Part shown: positions 10,869 through 21,087 of the stretch, in pieces
Numbering within the stretch: position 1 is the first letter of the stretch
Layout of the letters: every line of letters begins with the position of its first letter
NCBI RefSeq assembly: GCF_014762705.1
Contig: NZ_JABURL010000016.1
Span: 28,796 to 92,795, forward strand
DNA length: 64,000 nt
Source of the DNA: Cyclobacterium sp.
GTDB taxonomy: Bacteria; Bacteroidota; Bacteroidia; Cytophagales; Cyclobacteriaceae
Reading direction: 5' to 3'
Translations under genes and position numbers: made by a program
The notes under the pieces: generated by a model
Database searches by the model: none
The model's input: the letters and a program-made list of their open reading frames with translations, nothing else
Told to the model about the DNA's origin: nothing

Positions 10869-11741
10869 ATGGAAAAATACATCCGCATTATTTCCGATGC
10901 CTATTATGGGTATTTCAATTACCTGATGAACGAAATCATGTATCCCTCCTGGACCAACTACTTCTGGTGGCTGGTAGGGCTTTCCTTGGTTGTTTGGCTC
11001 CTTGAATTGGTTTTTCCCTGGAGGAAATCACAGCCTGCACTCAGAAAAGACTTTTGGTTGGATGGCTTTTACATGTTTTTTAATTTCTTTCTGTTTTCCC
11101 TCATTGCTTACAATGCCATTTCCAACGTAGCGGTGGAGGCCTTTAATGATTTTCTTGGGCTTTTTGGTATCAGTAACCTGGTAGCAATTGAAGTGAGTTC
11201 CTGGCCGAAATGGGCACAATTTATTTTGTTATTTGTTGTGGCGGATTTTATCCAATGGAATGTTCATCGCATGCTCCACCGGGTGCCGGCACTATGGGAA
11301 TTCCATAAGGTGCACCATTCCGTAGAGCAAATGGGCTTTGCGGCGCATCTGCGATTTCATTGGATGGAAACCATACTTTACAAGAGTGCGCAATACATAC
11401 CCCTGGCCATGATAGGCTTTGGCCTGATAGACTTTTTTCTGGTACATATTTTCGCAACGGCCATAGGGCACCTGAATCATGCGAACCTGAGGATAACTTA
11501 TGGGCCATTGAAATATGTCCTGAACAACCCCATCATGCATATCTGGCATCATTCCAAAAAGCTGCCCGAAGGATCGTATGGAGTGAATTATGGGCTGACC
11601 TTAAGTGTCTGGGATTATTTGTTCGGAACAGCCTATATTCCACATGAAGGAAGGGATATTCCCCTGGGCTTTGATGGCATGGAAACGTTTCCTAAAACTT
11701 TTTGGCAACAGATCACCTATCCTTACAGGAAGAAAAAGTAA
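10869..11741 (+). CDS. Sterol desaturase / fatty acid hydroxylase superfamily protein
   Basis: Histidine boxes HRMLHR, HKVHHS, HIWHHSKK; hydrophobic segments. Confidence 0.93.
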   Translation: MEKYIRIISDAYYGYFNYLMNEIMYPSWTNYFWWLVGLSLVVWLLELVFPWRKSQPALRKDFWLDGFYMFFNFFLFSLIAYNAISNVAVEAFNDFLGLFGISNLVAIEVSSWPKWAQFILLFVVADFIQWNVHRMLHRVPALWEFHKVHHSVEQMGFAAHLRFHWMETILYKSAQYIPLAMIGFGLIDFFLVHIFATAIGHLNHANLRITYGPLKYVLNNPIMHIWHHSKKLPEGSYGVNYGLTLSVWDYLFGTAYIPHEGRDIPLGFDGMETFPKTFWQQITYPYRKKK

Positions 11742-11776
11742 ATGGGTTAACTTGCAATGGAAAAATTAGCGGTTCC

Positions 11777-12646
11777 ATGAAGATTTTAAATATTGTCGCG
11801 GTTATTACCCCTCTTCTTAGTATGGTGGCAGAGGCTCAGGTTGTCCCGATTGAAACACAAAGACCCTTGCCGGAAAAGCAGGGCTATCAATTGGTATGGG
11901 CAGATGAATTTTCTGGTGAAGGTGCTCCTGACCATCGGTTTTGGTCTTTTGAACACGGATTTAAAAGGAACGAGGAACTGCAATGGTACCAAACAGCAAA
12001 TGCCAGCCAGAAGGATGGGTTTTTGATCATTGAAGCAAGACGGGAGCAGGTGAATAATCCTGCTTATGTTAAAGAAAGCAAAGATTGGAAAAAAAACAGG
12101 CCTTTTGCCGAATTTACCTCTTCCAGCGTCAATACCAGCGGGAAATTTTCATTCCAATATGGATTAATGGAGGTGAGGGCTAAAATAGATACTGCCCTGG
12201 GTTTGTGGCCCGCCATCTGGACACTTGGTATCTCTAAAGGCTGGCCTGCAAATGGAGAAATTGATGTGATGGAATATTATCTTTCGGAGGGGGAATCCAC
12301 CATTCTGGCCAATGCAGCCTGGGCACATCCCGACAAAAGAGCCAATTGGGATGAAGCAAAAATCCCATTTTCAGATTTCCTGGAGAAAGACCCTGATTGG
12401 CCGGTTAAATTTCACGTATGGAAACTGGACTGGACAGCAAATTACATCAGAATTTTTCTGGATGATGTACTGCTCAATGAAGTTGATCTGACTACTACCA
12501 TCAACCCTGATGGGTTCAACCCCTTCCATCAACCGCACTATATCCTGCTCAACCTTGCCATTGGAGGAAATGGAGGGGATCCATCAGGCACTGTATTTCC
12601 CAAACAGTATGTAGTGGATTATGTCAGGGTATATCAGGCGGATTAG
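11777..12646 (+). CDS. Glycoside hydrolase family 16 protein (laminarinase-like)
   Basis: Catalytic motif GEIDVMEYY; ELQWYQ, FSFQYGLMEVRAKI, GLWPAIWTLG. Start moved from 11702 to the Met preceding a signal peptide (MKILNIVAVITPLLSMVAEAQ). Confidence 0.9.
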   Translation: MKILNIVAVITPLLSMVAEAQVVPIETQRPLPEKQGYQLVWADEFSGEGAPDHRFWSFEHGFKRNEELQWYQTANASQKDGFLIIEARREQVNNPAYVKESKDWKKNRPFAEFTSSSVNTSGKFSFQYGLMEVRAKIDTALGLWPAIWTLGISKGWPANGEIDVMEYYLSEGESTILANAAWAHPDKRANWDEAKIPFSDFLEKDPDWPVKFHVWKLDWTANYIRIFLDDVLLNEVDLTTTINPDGFNPFHQPHYILLNLAIGGNGGDPSGTVFPKQYVVDYVRVYQAD

Positions 12647-12722
12647 GTTTACCTGTTTCAAAGGTTAATTTATTGTGCATTTAAACCGAAATTTTTAAGA
12701 TGAGCAACAAATGATAAGTTCT

Positions 12723-13763
12723 TTAGTCTGAAATGCTCGAAGCGGCATGGTCCAGTTGGTAATGAGCCTGCAAAAGATCTCCGCCAAAATCGTTTTGCAA
12801 ATCCCGAATGACAGTATGGACATGATTGGCATTGTTTTGAATATTGTCATATTCAATGATGAGGTCAGCACCTTGTAACCTGTAATAATGCGGTTCCCCA
12901 ACCTGGTTTATTTCACTACCTGCCCAGGCAAATGAGAAAGAATCCCAACCAAGGCTGTTGATTCTGTCCATGAGCTTTTGCAGGTATTCAGCGGTATTTC
13001 GGGAAAGATAAACCTGTACCAGGTTTTTAAACAAGGTTTGCTGTTCTGTATTCAGGGAATTGAAAGAAAGCCCTTTTGGCTCCAGTGCCGATGCCTTGCG
13101 TTCATTGGAGGTGATAATGTCAAAGGGTGCTTCGTTGCTGAATTTAGCGATTTTTTTTTGGGATTCAGTAAGGGATGCAAGCAAGGCAAAACCCTGATTG
13201 GTCTCCTCTGCCAAAACCTGCCTGTCCATCTGGGGCCCTGAAAGTACAATGCCCGGATTAGCCCCCATAAAGGAAGGTGTGGTGGAGACCAGGGTGCCAT
13301 TGGATGAAGAGAAATTGAGCGATAGGTGGTGACCCTCCAGTCGCCATCCCCAATTATTGGATTTATCCGGTGAACCAAAAATGCTAAAATGATAGTTTAA
13401 AGGATCCCGGTAACTGTCATCTGAAGGCCGGTTTTCTACTTCCCTCAATACGTTTTCAAGTTCAAATATGGCTTCTGCCCTTGTTTTTCCTGCTTCTCCC
13501 AGCGAAGCGCGCATCAGGGTAAGGGCAGCTGCTTTTTGTTGTTCATTGAAGTCGTGAAAGGTGGGGCCTTTTCTTTCTCTGGGCACAAAATGCCAGTTAA
13601 ACCTTTCTTTGTGATCAAAAGGGAAACAGGCCTGATTTTTAAGTTTCTGGTCCAGGCTTTGGATAAAGTCCATTGCCAAAGGAGCTAAATGCTGCCCGTA
13701 ACCAGGCGACATGGCCCATAGGGTCAAAAGCAGCACAAGAGAGCACTTGAGAAGACGAATCAT
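12723..13763 (-). CDS. DUF3500-like secreted protein
   Basis: Signal peptide; NNWGWRLEGHHLSLNFS and LQGADLIIEYDNIQNNANHVHTVIRDLQNDFGGDLL resemble the DUF3500 family. Confidence 0.75.
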   Translation of the reverse strand: MIRLLKCSLVLLLTLWAMSPGYGQHLAPLAMDFIQSLDQKLKNQACFPFDHKERFNWHFVPRERKGPTFHDFNEQQKAAALTLMRASLGEAGKTRAEAIFELENVLREVENRPSDDSYRDPLNYHFSIFGSPDKSNNWGWRLEGHHLSLNFSSSNGTLVSTTPSFMGANPGIVLSGPQMDRQVLAEETNQGFALLASLTESQKKIAKFSNEAPFDIITSNERKASALEPKGLSFNSLNTEQQTLFKNLVQVYLSRNTAEYLQKLMDRINSLGWDSFSFAWAGSEINQVGEPHYYRLQGADLIIEYDNIQNNANHVHTVIRDLQNDFGGDLLQAHYQLDHAASSISD

Positions 13764-13806
13764 GAGACTGGGATTATTTGGTGAATTTTAAGGTATAGCA
13801 TATCGA

Positions 13807-15015
13807 TCAATTGCTTTTGTTCCAATAAATTTTAAGATTTTTGGTAGCTCTTCCCGATGCAATGATTTCAGGTTTGCCATCACCATTCAAATCCGCCACT
13901 TTGAGGTCTTCGCAAGCCATTCCGTTTTTATCTACCCAATGTGCTTTCCAGGAATGGTCCGGACCTGTATAAAAAAGTTTGATGCCTAAATCTCCTGAAT
14001 CGTTTGGTTCTCTCCATCCAATGATAATCTGATCTTCTCCCTGGTCAAGTAAATCGCCTGTAGCCAATCCATGTCCCTGATTCATGGCGGAAGTAAGTTC
14101 TTTCCGCATCAGGTTATCTCTGGTAAATTGGTCATCATCTGGAAGATAAACCGATAGGGTAGGGCCATGGAAAGGCTCAACCCCGGTGAGGAAGTGATGT
14201 CCGGATGCATTTTTGCCAATGCGGATTTCTCCAAAGCCATAATCATCTACCAACCAGGTACCATTTGGGTGGGCCTGCCATTCATTATTGGCATAATGAA
14301 AGGCTTTGACACCTTCCTTGCCTCCTATATAAAGTGATTCCCCCTCTTTCTCATTGGGAGAGATTTCCAGATTATGGGTAATGTGCATGGACTGATCGAT
14401 GACCCAATGCTTCCAGTCAAGGCCTTTTTCGTCCTGCATTTCATAGCCGATTACCTTTACACCTGCTCCTTCTCCTCCCGAATTTCCCCTGCCATGCAAG
14501 GGAAGCATGACCAAATGAAACAGGCCTTTATCCGCTTTTATCCAGCGCATGCGATGTACCGTCGGCTCATGGTGAAGTTTCACAGGTTCCCATTTTTGGG
14601 TCGGATCCGTGGGCCTTATCAGGTAATGTACCGATCCGGAAAGACTTTCATCTGAGGTTTCCCCGGGATTCCATTGGGCACCCACAGCCACCTCCACTTT
14701 TCCATCTCCATTGATATCCCGGGCAGCAATGCATACATTATCATTAGGAGTGAGGTTTTCTACCATAACAAACCTTTTCCAGTCCCCATTTCTATACCAA
14801 ACAAACTCCTTCTTGTCGGCCAGTAAAATATCCGGTTTGCCGTCTCCATCAACATCGCCAATCGCAAGGCCATAGCCAATTTCAATTTGATTATCCAGGG
14901 TTTGCTCCTCAAAGATAGGGTTGGGATCCTGGCTGAACAGTACTGATGCTACTAAAATGAAAGGCAGGTATATCATGGGTTTTGATTGGTTTTTGCTATC
15001 TCTAAATTTAATCAA
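13807..15015 (-). CDS. FG-GAP/VCBS repeat-containing secreted protein
   Basis: Repeats GDVDGDGKPDILLAD, RDINGDGKVEVAVG, ADLNGDGKPEIIASG. True start may be 14976 (MIYLPFILVASVLFSQ). Confidence 0.85.
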   Translation of the reverse strand: MIKFRDSKNQSKPMIYLPFILVASVLFSQDPNPIFEEQTLDNQIEIGYGLAIGDVDGDGKPDILLADKKEFVWYRNGDWKRFVMVENLTPNDNVCIAARDINGDGKVEVAVGAQWNPGETSDESLSGSVHYLIRPTDPTQKWEPVKLHHEPTVHRMRWIKADKGLFHLVMLPLHGRGNSGGEGAGVKVIGYEMQDEKGLDWKHWVIDQSMHITHNLEISPNEKEGESLYIGGKEGVKAFHYANNEWQAHPNGTWLVDDYGFGEIRIGKNASGHHFLTGVEPFHGPTLSVYLPDDDQFTRDNLMRKELTSAMNQGHGLATGDLLDQGEDQIIIGWREPNDSGDLGIKLFYTGPDHSWKAHWVDKNGMACEDLKVADLNGDGKPEIIASGRATKNLKIYWNKSN

Positions 15016-15053
15016 AAAAATGATACATGCCTAATCAGCTGCTGCTAAAAGGA

Positions 15054-15719
15054 TTAAACCACCGATTGACCTGATTTCAGAAATAAATGTATGGCTTCAG
15101 ATACCTCCACTTTTCCCCCCAGTATTTCAAAAGCTTGTGATCCCTCTAAGGATGTGTCCAGCATGTGGATCAAAACAGCAGCTACATCGGCCCTCGATAT
15201 TTCTCCTTTTGAATTCAATACAGCTGCCACTTTTATTTTTCCGGTATATGGTCCGTCTGTTAATTTACCCGGTCTGACAATAGCATATGGCAGGCCTGAT
15301 GCTTTTAAATACTCGTCAGCCTTTTTTTTGGCCATTAGGTAATGCTGCATAGGTTCATCTGCCTTTTCGGCGTTTTCTGCCCCTCTGGAACTCAGTATGA
15401 CGAATTTTTTTACCTGGTTTTTAAGAGCAAGATCTATGCTTTTAATCGCACCCAACTCATCCACCAATTTGGTTTTGTCTTTCCCGGTTTTGGAGCCTGA
15501 TCCGGCGGCAAATATCACCTTGTCAATACCTGTAAATGCCTGGCTAAAATCCTTTTCCAAATCTCCTGTAACGGTTTTTATACCCTTTTTCTCAAAAAAC
15601 GATTGCTGAGATTTTTCCCGAATCATGGCAATAGGAGTATACTCGGGATGGGAAGATAATTGCTCAACCAGTAACCGACCAGTTTTGCCATTTGCACCAA
15701 TAATCAATATTTTTTCCAT
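15054..15719 (-). CDS. NAD(P)-binding SDR-like oxidoreductase
   Basis: ILIIGANGKTGRLLVEQL N-terminus; YAIVRPGKLTDGP. Confidence 0.88.
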   Translation of the reverse strand: MEKILIIGANGKTGRLLVEQLSSHPEYTPIAMIREKSQQSFFEKKGIKTVTGDLEKDFSQAFTGIDKVIFAAGSGSKTGKDKTKLVDELGAIKSIDLALKNQVKKFVILSSRGAENAEKADEPMQHYLMAKKKADEYLKASGLPYAIVRPGKLTDGPYTGKIKVAAVLNSKGEISRADVAAVLIHMLDTSLEGSQAFEILGGKVEVSEAIHLFLKSGQSVV

Positions 15720-15828
15720 AATAATTTAAATCTGTTTCTCAGATTCACCCAAAAATTGTTCCAGTCAACAAAAAAAATTATTAAAAAACCTTAAAATTGA
15801 TTTTTCCAAGCCCGGATACGAAAGTAGA

Positions 15829-16665
15829 TTACAGTCTATGCAACAAACCTAGCATGATTTTTCTCATGGAAGGCTCTGCATGTGCTGCTGCCTTCAGGAC
15901 ATCCTGAAGACTGATTTTTTTTATATTACCCGGTGTTCCCAGATCAGTAATAGCCGTGATGGCAAACACTTTCATGTCAGAATGAACAGCTACGATCACT
16001 TCTGGTACGGTACTCATGCCTACCGCATCCGCCCCAATGCTGCTCAGGTATTTGTATTCAGCCGGGGTTTCCAGGTTAGGGCCCTGTACCCCGGCGTATA
16101 CTCCCTGATGCAAGGCTATTCCCTTTTCTTTTGCAATTTCTAGTGACCACAGGATAAATTCAGGGCAATATGCCTGGCTCATATCCGGAAACCTGTCTCC
16201 GAAACCAGCTACATTGGCTCCCCGGAGCGGATTTTCAGGAAACAAGTCAATGTGGTCATTGATGACCATTACATCCCCTATTTTATGTTTTGCATTTAGG
16301 CCACCTGAAGCATTGGAAATGAGTAGTTGCCTGATGCCCAATTTTTTCATGACCCGAATGGGGAAAGTAACTTCTTTCATGGAGTAGCCTTCATAATAAT
16401 GAAAGCGGCCTTTCATGGCCAGGATATTTTTACCTCCAAGATTTCCAAGAATTAGTTTTCCATGGTGGGATTCAACTGTGGAAATAGGGAAGTAGGGAAT
16501 TTCCCCGTAAGGGATTTCCAGTTTTACGTCTATGTCATTGATCAGACTTCCAAGTCCGGTCCCAAGAATTATACCGGTTTCAGGTTTTGTTTTCAACAGC
16601 TTTTGCAGGTGAAGGACTGCATGGTCTATTTTTTCTGTATATGCTATTTCAGGTTCTTTTCGCAT
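15829..16665 (-). CDS. Purine-nucleoside phosphorylase
   Basis: IILGTGLGSLIND, GRFHYYEGY, ISNASGGLN, VGMSTVPEVIVA. Confidence 0.94.
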   Translation of the reverse strand: MRKEPEIAYTEKIDHAVLHLQKLLKTKPETGIILGTGLGSLINDIDVKLEIPYGEIPYFPISTVESHHGKLILGNLGGKNILAMKGRFHYYEGYSMKEVTFPIRVMKKLGIRQLLISNASGGLNAKHKIGDVMVINDHIDLFPENPLRGANVAGFGDRFPDMSQAYCPEFILWSLEIAKEKGIALHQGVYAGVQGPNLETPAEYKYLSSIGADAVGMSTVPEVIVAVHSDMKVFAITAITDLGTPGNIKKISLQDVLKAAAHAEPSMRKIMLGLLHRL

Positions 16666-16782
16666 GATCGGTTTGCCTGGAAACTTAAGTCCCGTAAAGG
16701 TGAAACGCCAGGTTTCAAATATAGCAAATAAGAAACTTTATGGGGGGCATGATTGTATTTATGTAATTAAAATCAAAAGTCT

Positions 16783-17307
16783 ATGATAAAAATTATAGTA
16801 AGCACAAATAGAAAGCAGGCTGTTTCAGCCAGTGTGGCAGAACTTTACCGGGAAATATTGGCGCACAATGGGGTGGAGAGTGAAGTAATTAATTTGACCG
16901 AACTCCCGGATGACTTTGTTTTTACTGCGCTTTATGAAAATAATGGTAAAAACAAAGCCTATAATGCCATTCACAATCGGGTAAAGGAAGGTGCAAAGTT
17001 TGTGTTTATCGTACCGGAATACAATGGATCATTTCCGGGTATATTGAAATCATTTATTGATGGGATGACTTATCCCAACAGCTTCAGGTCCAAAAAATGT
17101 GCCCTGGTGGGGATTTCCTCAGGCATCGGTGGAGGTGGCATTGCGCTGAGCCACCTGACCGATATTTTTAACTACCTGGGAATGCATGTACTGGCCAATA
17201 AAATCAAACTGGCCAAAATTGAGGAAAACATGTCAGATGGCCTGCTCACCAATAAGTTATACCTTAGCTTATTGCATGAACAGGCCAAATCATTGATTGA
17301 TTTTTAA
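16783..17307 (+). CDS. NADPH-dependent FMN reductase family protein
   Basis: FVFIVPEYNGSFPGILKSFIDGM and VGISSGIGGG. Confidence 0.9.
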   Translation: MIKIIVSTNRKQAVSASVAELYREILAHNGVESEVINLTELPDDFVFTALYENNGKNKAYNAIHNRVKEGAKFVFIVPEYNGSFPGILKSFIDGMTYPNSFRSKKCALVGISSGIGGGGIALSHLTDIFNYLGMHVLANKIKLAKIEENMSDGLLTNKLYLSLLHEQAKSLIDF

Positions 17308-17309
17308 GG

Positions 17310-18950
17310 TCAATCCACATTGTCATGGAGAAACCTGTTGTTGCTGATGATCTCGTTATCGTCGTTTAGGTTGAATTTTGACAAGCTTCTTTCGGAACTG
17401 TGTTGGACCTGGTGAAGTTTGATGTTTTTTCTTTGATAGGCAGGAATTTCCAGTTTTTCTTTAAATTCTTCAGGGGTTTGGTTGACCGATCTCATTTGCC
17501 GAAGTTTTTCAAATCGATCATGTGCCCTTTTCATGGCTTTTTCTTTGATCTGCTCGAAATAATCGTTTTGGTAAACGTTTGTCTCTTCCTGTTTTTTCTC
17601 CTGATTTTCGTAGGCTTCATGATCCGGTTTGTCAAAAAGGGTCAATACCTTCTTGGGTTCAGGAGTTGGTTTTGGAGCCACGTATTCAAAATCATCATCC
17701 GCTTCCGTCCGCTCCTCTCTTTTTTCTTTCTCGGCAGGTTTTTCTGAGTCCGGGCTTTCTTTCGCTGTAGGTTTTTCTTCCTCCTTATTTGTGGTTTCGG
17801 ATTCATCCGGAGCCTGGGGAGGTTGTTGTACAGAAAAGGTTACGGTTTGTCCCGAACGGGTAACGTCTTCTTCAACTTTTGATGTTTTGCCGGATTCAAG
17901 GTGGATGACTTTCCGGGTTTGTTCTTCGTCTTTTTTCTTATCCTGGGAAAAGGTTTTATCTGCCAGAGAATCTGTCTGAAAACCAGTTGCGATGACAGTC
18001 ACCCGGATGGATTTTTTCAGGTCCGGGTCAATGCCCTGACCGAAAATCACATCGGCCATATCTCCGGCTTTGTTCTGGATAAATTCTGTTATTTCTACCA
18101 GTTCGTCCATAGAAAGCTCTTCATCTTCTCCCGACATGATGGACAGCAGGATTTTTTCTGCTCCCTTGATGTCTACGTTGTTGAGCAGGGGAGAGGAAAT
18201 GGCTCTTTCGGCAGCTTTGAGGGCCCTGCCTTCCCCTTCTTCCGTTGCCGATCCCATTACTGCGGCACCGGCATCTTTCATTACTGTTTTGACATCTTCA
18301 AAATCCACATTGACTTCCTGTGTTTCTGTGATGATTTCAGCGATGGATTTGGCGGCAGTACTCAGAATATTGTCTGCTTTCCCGAATGCCTGGCGGATTG
18401 GAAGGTTGCCATACATTACCCTTAACTTGTCATTTAAAATCACTAGGACCGTATCACAGTTTTCCCGGAGTGATTCTATACCAATCTGGGCAGATAAGGT
18501 TTTTTTCCGGCCTTCAAATATAAATGGTGCTGTCACAATGCCTACAGTAAGGATGTCCATATCCTTGGCTATTTTGGCAATAACAGGAGCTGCACCTGTT
18601 CCCGTGCCTCCTCCCATACCAGCTGTAATGAATACCATTTTGGTATTGTCCTCCAATAATTTTCTGATTTCTTCTTTGCTTTCCAAGGCTGCGTTTTTGC
18701 CTTTCTCCGGATTGGCACCGGCTCCCAGGCCCTCGGTCAGGTGGGCGCCAATTTGTAATTTTAACGGGACAGGGCTGCTTTTCAGGGCTTGCGAATCGGT
18801 ATTGACTACCACAAATTCCACATCCTTGATTCCCTGGTTAAACATGTGGTTTACGGCATTGGAGCCACCTCCTCCGACACCAATGACCTTGATGATCGAT
18901 CGGTGATTTTTTTGAATATCAAATTTATAATCTCTCATGACGCTTGACAT
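17310..18950 (-). CDS. ftsZ: Cell division protein FtsZ
   Basis: GVGGGGSNAVNHM, ITAGMGGGTGTGAAPVIAKIAK; long acidic linker; C-terminal EIPAYQRKNIKL. Confidence 0.98.
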   Translation of the reverse strand: MSSVMRDYKFDIQKNHRSIIKVIGVGGGGSNAVNHMFNQGIKDVEFVVVNTDSQALKSSPVPLKLQIGAHLTEGLGAGANPEKGKNAALESKEEIRKLLEDNTKMVFITAGMGGGTGTGAAPVIAKIAKDMDILTVGIVTAPFIFEGRKKTLSAQIGIESLRENCDTVLVILNDKLRVMYGNLPIRQAFGKADNILSTAAKSIAEIITETQEVNVDFEDVKTVMKDAGAAVMGSATEEGEGRALKAAERAISSPLLNNVDIKGAEKILLSIMSGEDEELSMDELVEITEFIQNKAGDMADVIFGQGIDPDLKKSIRVTVIATGFQTDSLADKTFSQDKKKDEEQTRKVIHLESGKTSKVEEDVTRSGQTVTFSVQQPPQAPDESETTNKEEEKPTAKESPDSEKPAEKEKREERTEADDDFEYVAPKPTPEPKKVLTLFDKPDHEAYENQEKKQEETNVYQNDYFEQIKEKAMKRAHDRFEKLRQMRSVNQTPEEFKEKLEIPAYQRKNIKLHQVQHSSERSLSKFNLNDDNEIISNNRFLHDNVD

Positions 18951-18991
18951 TTTTCCTCAATCAGTTGTTAAATATTTTTAGCTTTTGGGTT

Positions 18992-20308
18992 TCAGTATTG
19001 TTGTTGGTCATCACCTATATCATCGGTAATGAAGTTTTTGAGTTTTTTGGTAATGGAACCGAAAATATCCCGACCCATTTGTTCCGATTTATACCCTTTT
19101 TTCAATCCCGGATTGCTCAGGGTTTCTTTTAACCTGTAGGTATCTTCCCTGTCATCAAGTGCCTTGAAACCTGCCAAAACCAGTCCAACAGTAGTGGCAA
19201 ACATAGGGCTTTTCACTTCTTCGATCTTGGATTTTCCCAGGTGTTCATTGGGATATCCGATTCTCGTGTCCAAACCGGTCATGTATTCGAATAGTGGTCC
19301 TATACCATGTAGCAGAGATCCTCCTCCGGTCAAAACGATACCGCCAGCCAGTTTTTTGTACACGCCACTGGCAGCAATTTCAGATTGAACCATCTCGATG
19401 ATCTCTTCCATTCTTGCCTCAATGATGGAGGCGAGGTTTTTGACGGAAATTTCCTTGGGAGGCCTGTTGCGCAATCCCGGAATGGAAACAATCTCATTGG
19501 GATTGGCTTCTTCGGAAATGGCCTTACCAAACTTGGTTTTCAACAATTCGGCCTGGTGTTGCATAACCATACATCCTTCCTTGATATCAGCAGTAATGAT
19601 GTTGCCACCAAATGGAATGACTGCCGTATGGCGAATGATGTTTTCATAAAATATGGCCACATCGGTGGTGCCCCCGCCGATATCTACCAGGCAGACACCG
19701 GCTTCCTTATCCAGGTCACTTAGTACGGAAAGGGAGCTGGCAAGTGGTTCCAGGATCAAGGCCTTGGACTGAAGATTGGCTCGCTTGACGCAGCGGTCAA
19801 TGTTATTGATAGCAGCAGATTGGGCGGTTATGATATGGAAATCAGCTTCAAGCCTTGCTCCGGACATTCCTACAGGATCCCGGACACCCTCTTCATAGTC
19901 TACGGTGTAATCCTGGGGCATTACATGAATGATGCTATTGCCCGGAGGGACCACGATGTTTTCCATGTCATTGGCCAGTCGCCTTACATCCTCTACGGTG
20001 ATCTCATCATCCTTAGGGTTTCGGATGATGACTCCATGGTGAATGGCGCTCCTGATGTGTTGACCGGCAATCCCTACGATTACCTCTCCAATGTCAACAT
20101 TGGACATTTCAGATGCCTCGTTTACCGCTTTGGTAATGGCATTGACTGTCTTGTCTATATTGGTGACAATGCCTCTGATCACCCCGTCAGAAACCGCTTT
20201 GCCCATTCCCAATACTTCCAATTTACCGTATTCATTTTTACGGCCGATAATCGCACAGATTTTCGTTGTACCTATATCCAGTCCTACAATGAGTTTTTCG
20301 TTTTCCAT
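18992..20308 (-). CDS. ftsA: Cell division protein FtsA
   Basis: IVGLDIGTTKICAIIG, CLVDIGGGTTDVAIF, IVLTGGGSLLHG; position in dcw cluster. Confidence 0.97.
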   Translation of the reverse strand: MENEKLIVGLDIGTTKICAIIGRKNEYGKLEVLGMGKAVSDGVIRGIVTNIDKTVNAITKAVNEASEMSNVDIGEVIVGIAGQHIRSAIHHGVIIRNPKDDEITVEDVRRLANDMENIVVPPGNSIIHVMPQDYTVDYEEGVRDPVGMSGARLEADFHIITAQSAAINNIDRCVKRANLQSKALILEPLASSLSVLSDLDKEAGVCLVDIGGGTTDVAIFYENIIRHTAVIPFGGNIITADIKEGCMVMQHQAELLKTKFGKAISEEANPNEIVSIPGLRNRPPKEISVKNLASIIEARMEEIIEMVQSEIAASGVYKKLAGGIVLTGGGSLLHGIGPLFEYMTGLDTRIGYPNEHLGKSKIEEVKSPMFATTVGLVLAGFKALDDREDTYRLKETLSNPGLKKGYKSEQMGRDIFGSITKKLKNFITDDIGDDQQQY

Positions 20309-20319
20309 AGCGCTAACAA

Positions 20320-21087
20320 TTATTCACAAATGATTTGATCCTTATATTTTACATTTACCCTTTCATAAGTATTCCATCCCTTTTCAGGTAAAATTTTCTT
20401 ATAAAAGGTCTTGATTTTTCTAAATTTCAAGGGGATGTTTTCAGGTTTACCGAATTCGATCACCTGCCTGCCCACCTGTTGGTACAGGTTCACTTCCCCA
20501 TTCCTCAATAATTCAACCGAACTGATTTGTGCTGTCCAAAAGGGATCTTGATAAATGAAATGAATCAATTCCAACAGCTGGGCTTCATTATTTGTCAAAT
20601 CTGTTTCCTGCAACAAGGCCGGGGCGCGGCTGCCTTCCAGTATAAGCACCCTGGAGGTGTAATTGGGGGAGGTAGGAAGGATTTTACCTGTGGTACTGAT
20701 GTATCCATCAGCCGCCCCGGGCCGGACTATCCTTGCCATAGGAATATGCTGCCTCACTTTTACCCTAATGGTACCTTTCAGGTCCTGATATACTTCGGCT
20801 TTTTTGACCAGGGGATGGGCCTCCACTTTTTTCTCCATTTTGTTAATGGATACTTCACTGATATTGGACAGTTTATCCAATTCAGGAAAGGCATTTCTTA
20901 GCAGGCTTGCCAGTTCCTTTTCTTCCACAAAATAAACATCACTAACCCCTTCTACATATACTTCCAGTCCGGCAATTTGCCGGGATTCCGATTTATGCTC
21001 GGTAAAGGCGATAAAAGCAAACAAGACCAGTCCTACAAGTAGGATGAGCACAGGCTTTTTATATTTCCAAGGCTTACTATTCTCCAT
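20320..21087 (-). CDS. ftsQ: Cell division protein FtsQ
   Basis: Single N-terminal TM, POTRA-like segment; between murC and ftsA. Confidence 0.88.
   Translation of the reverse strand: MENSKPWKYKKPVLILLVGLVLFAFIAFTEHKSESRQIAGLEVYVEGVSDVYFVEEKELASLLRNAFPELDKLSNISEVSINKMEKKVEAHPLVKKAEVYQDLKGTIRVKVRQHIPMARIVRPGAADGYISTTGKILPTSPNYTSRVLILEGSRAPALLQETDLTNNEAQLLELIHFIYQDPFWTAQISSVELLRNGEVNLYQQVGRQVIEFGKPENIPLKFRKIKTFYKKILPEKGWNTYERVNVKYKDQIICE

Noticed and set aside
18070-18906. 278-aa ORF antisense to ftsZ
   Set aside because: Shadow ORF in low-stop antisense frame of a clearly coding gene; Ser/Pro-rich composition, no recognisable domain.
17310-18950. Long FtsZ C-terminal linker and tail beyond EIPAYQRKNIKL
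   Set aside because: Extended FtsZ C-termini of this type are typical of Bacteroidota; not reported as novel.
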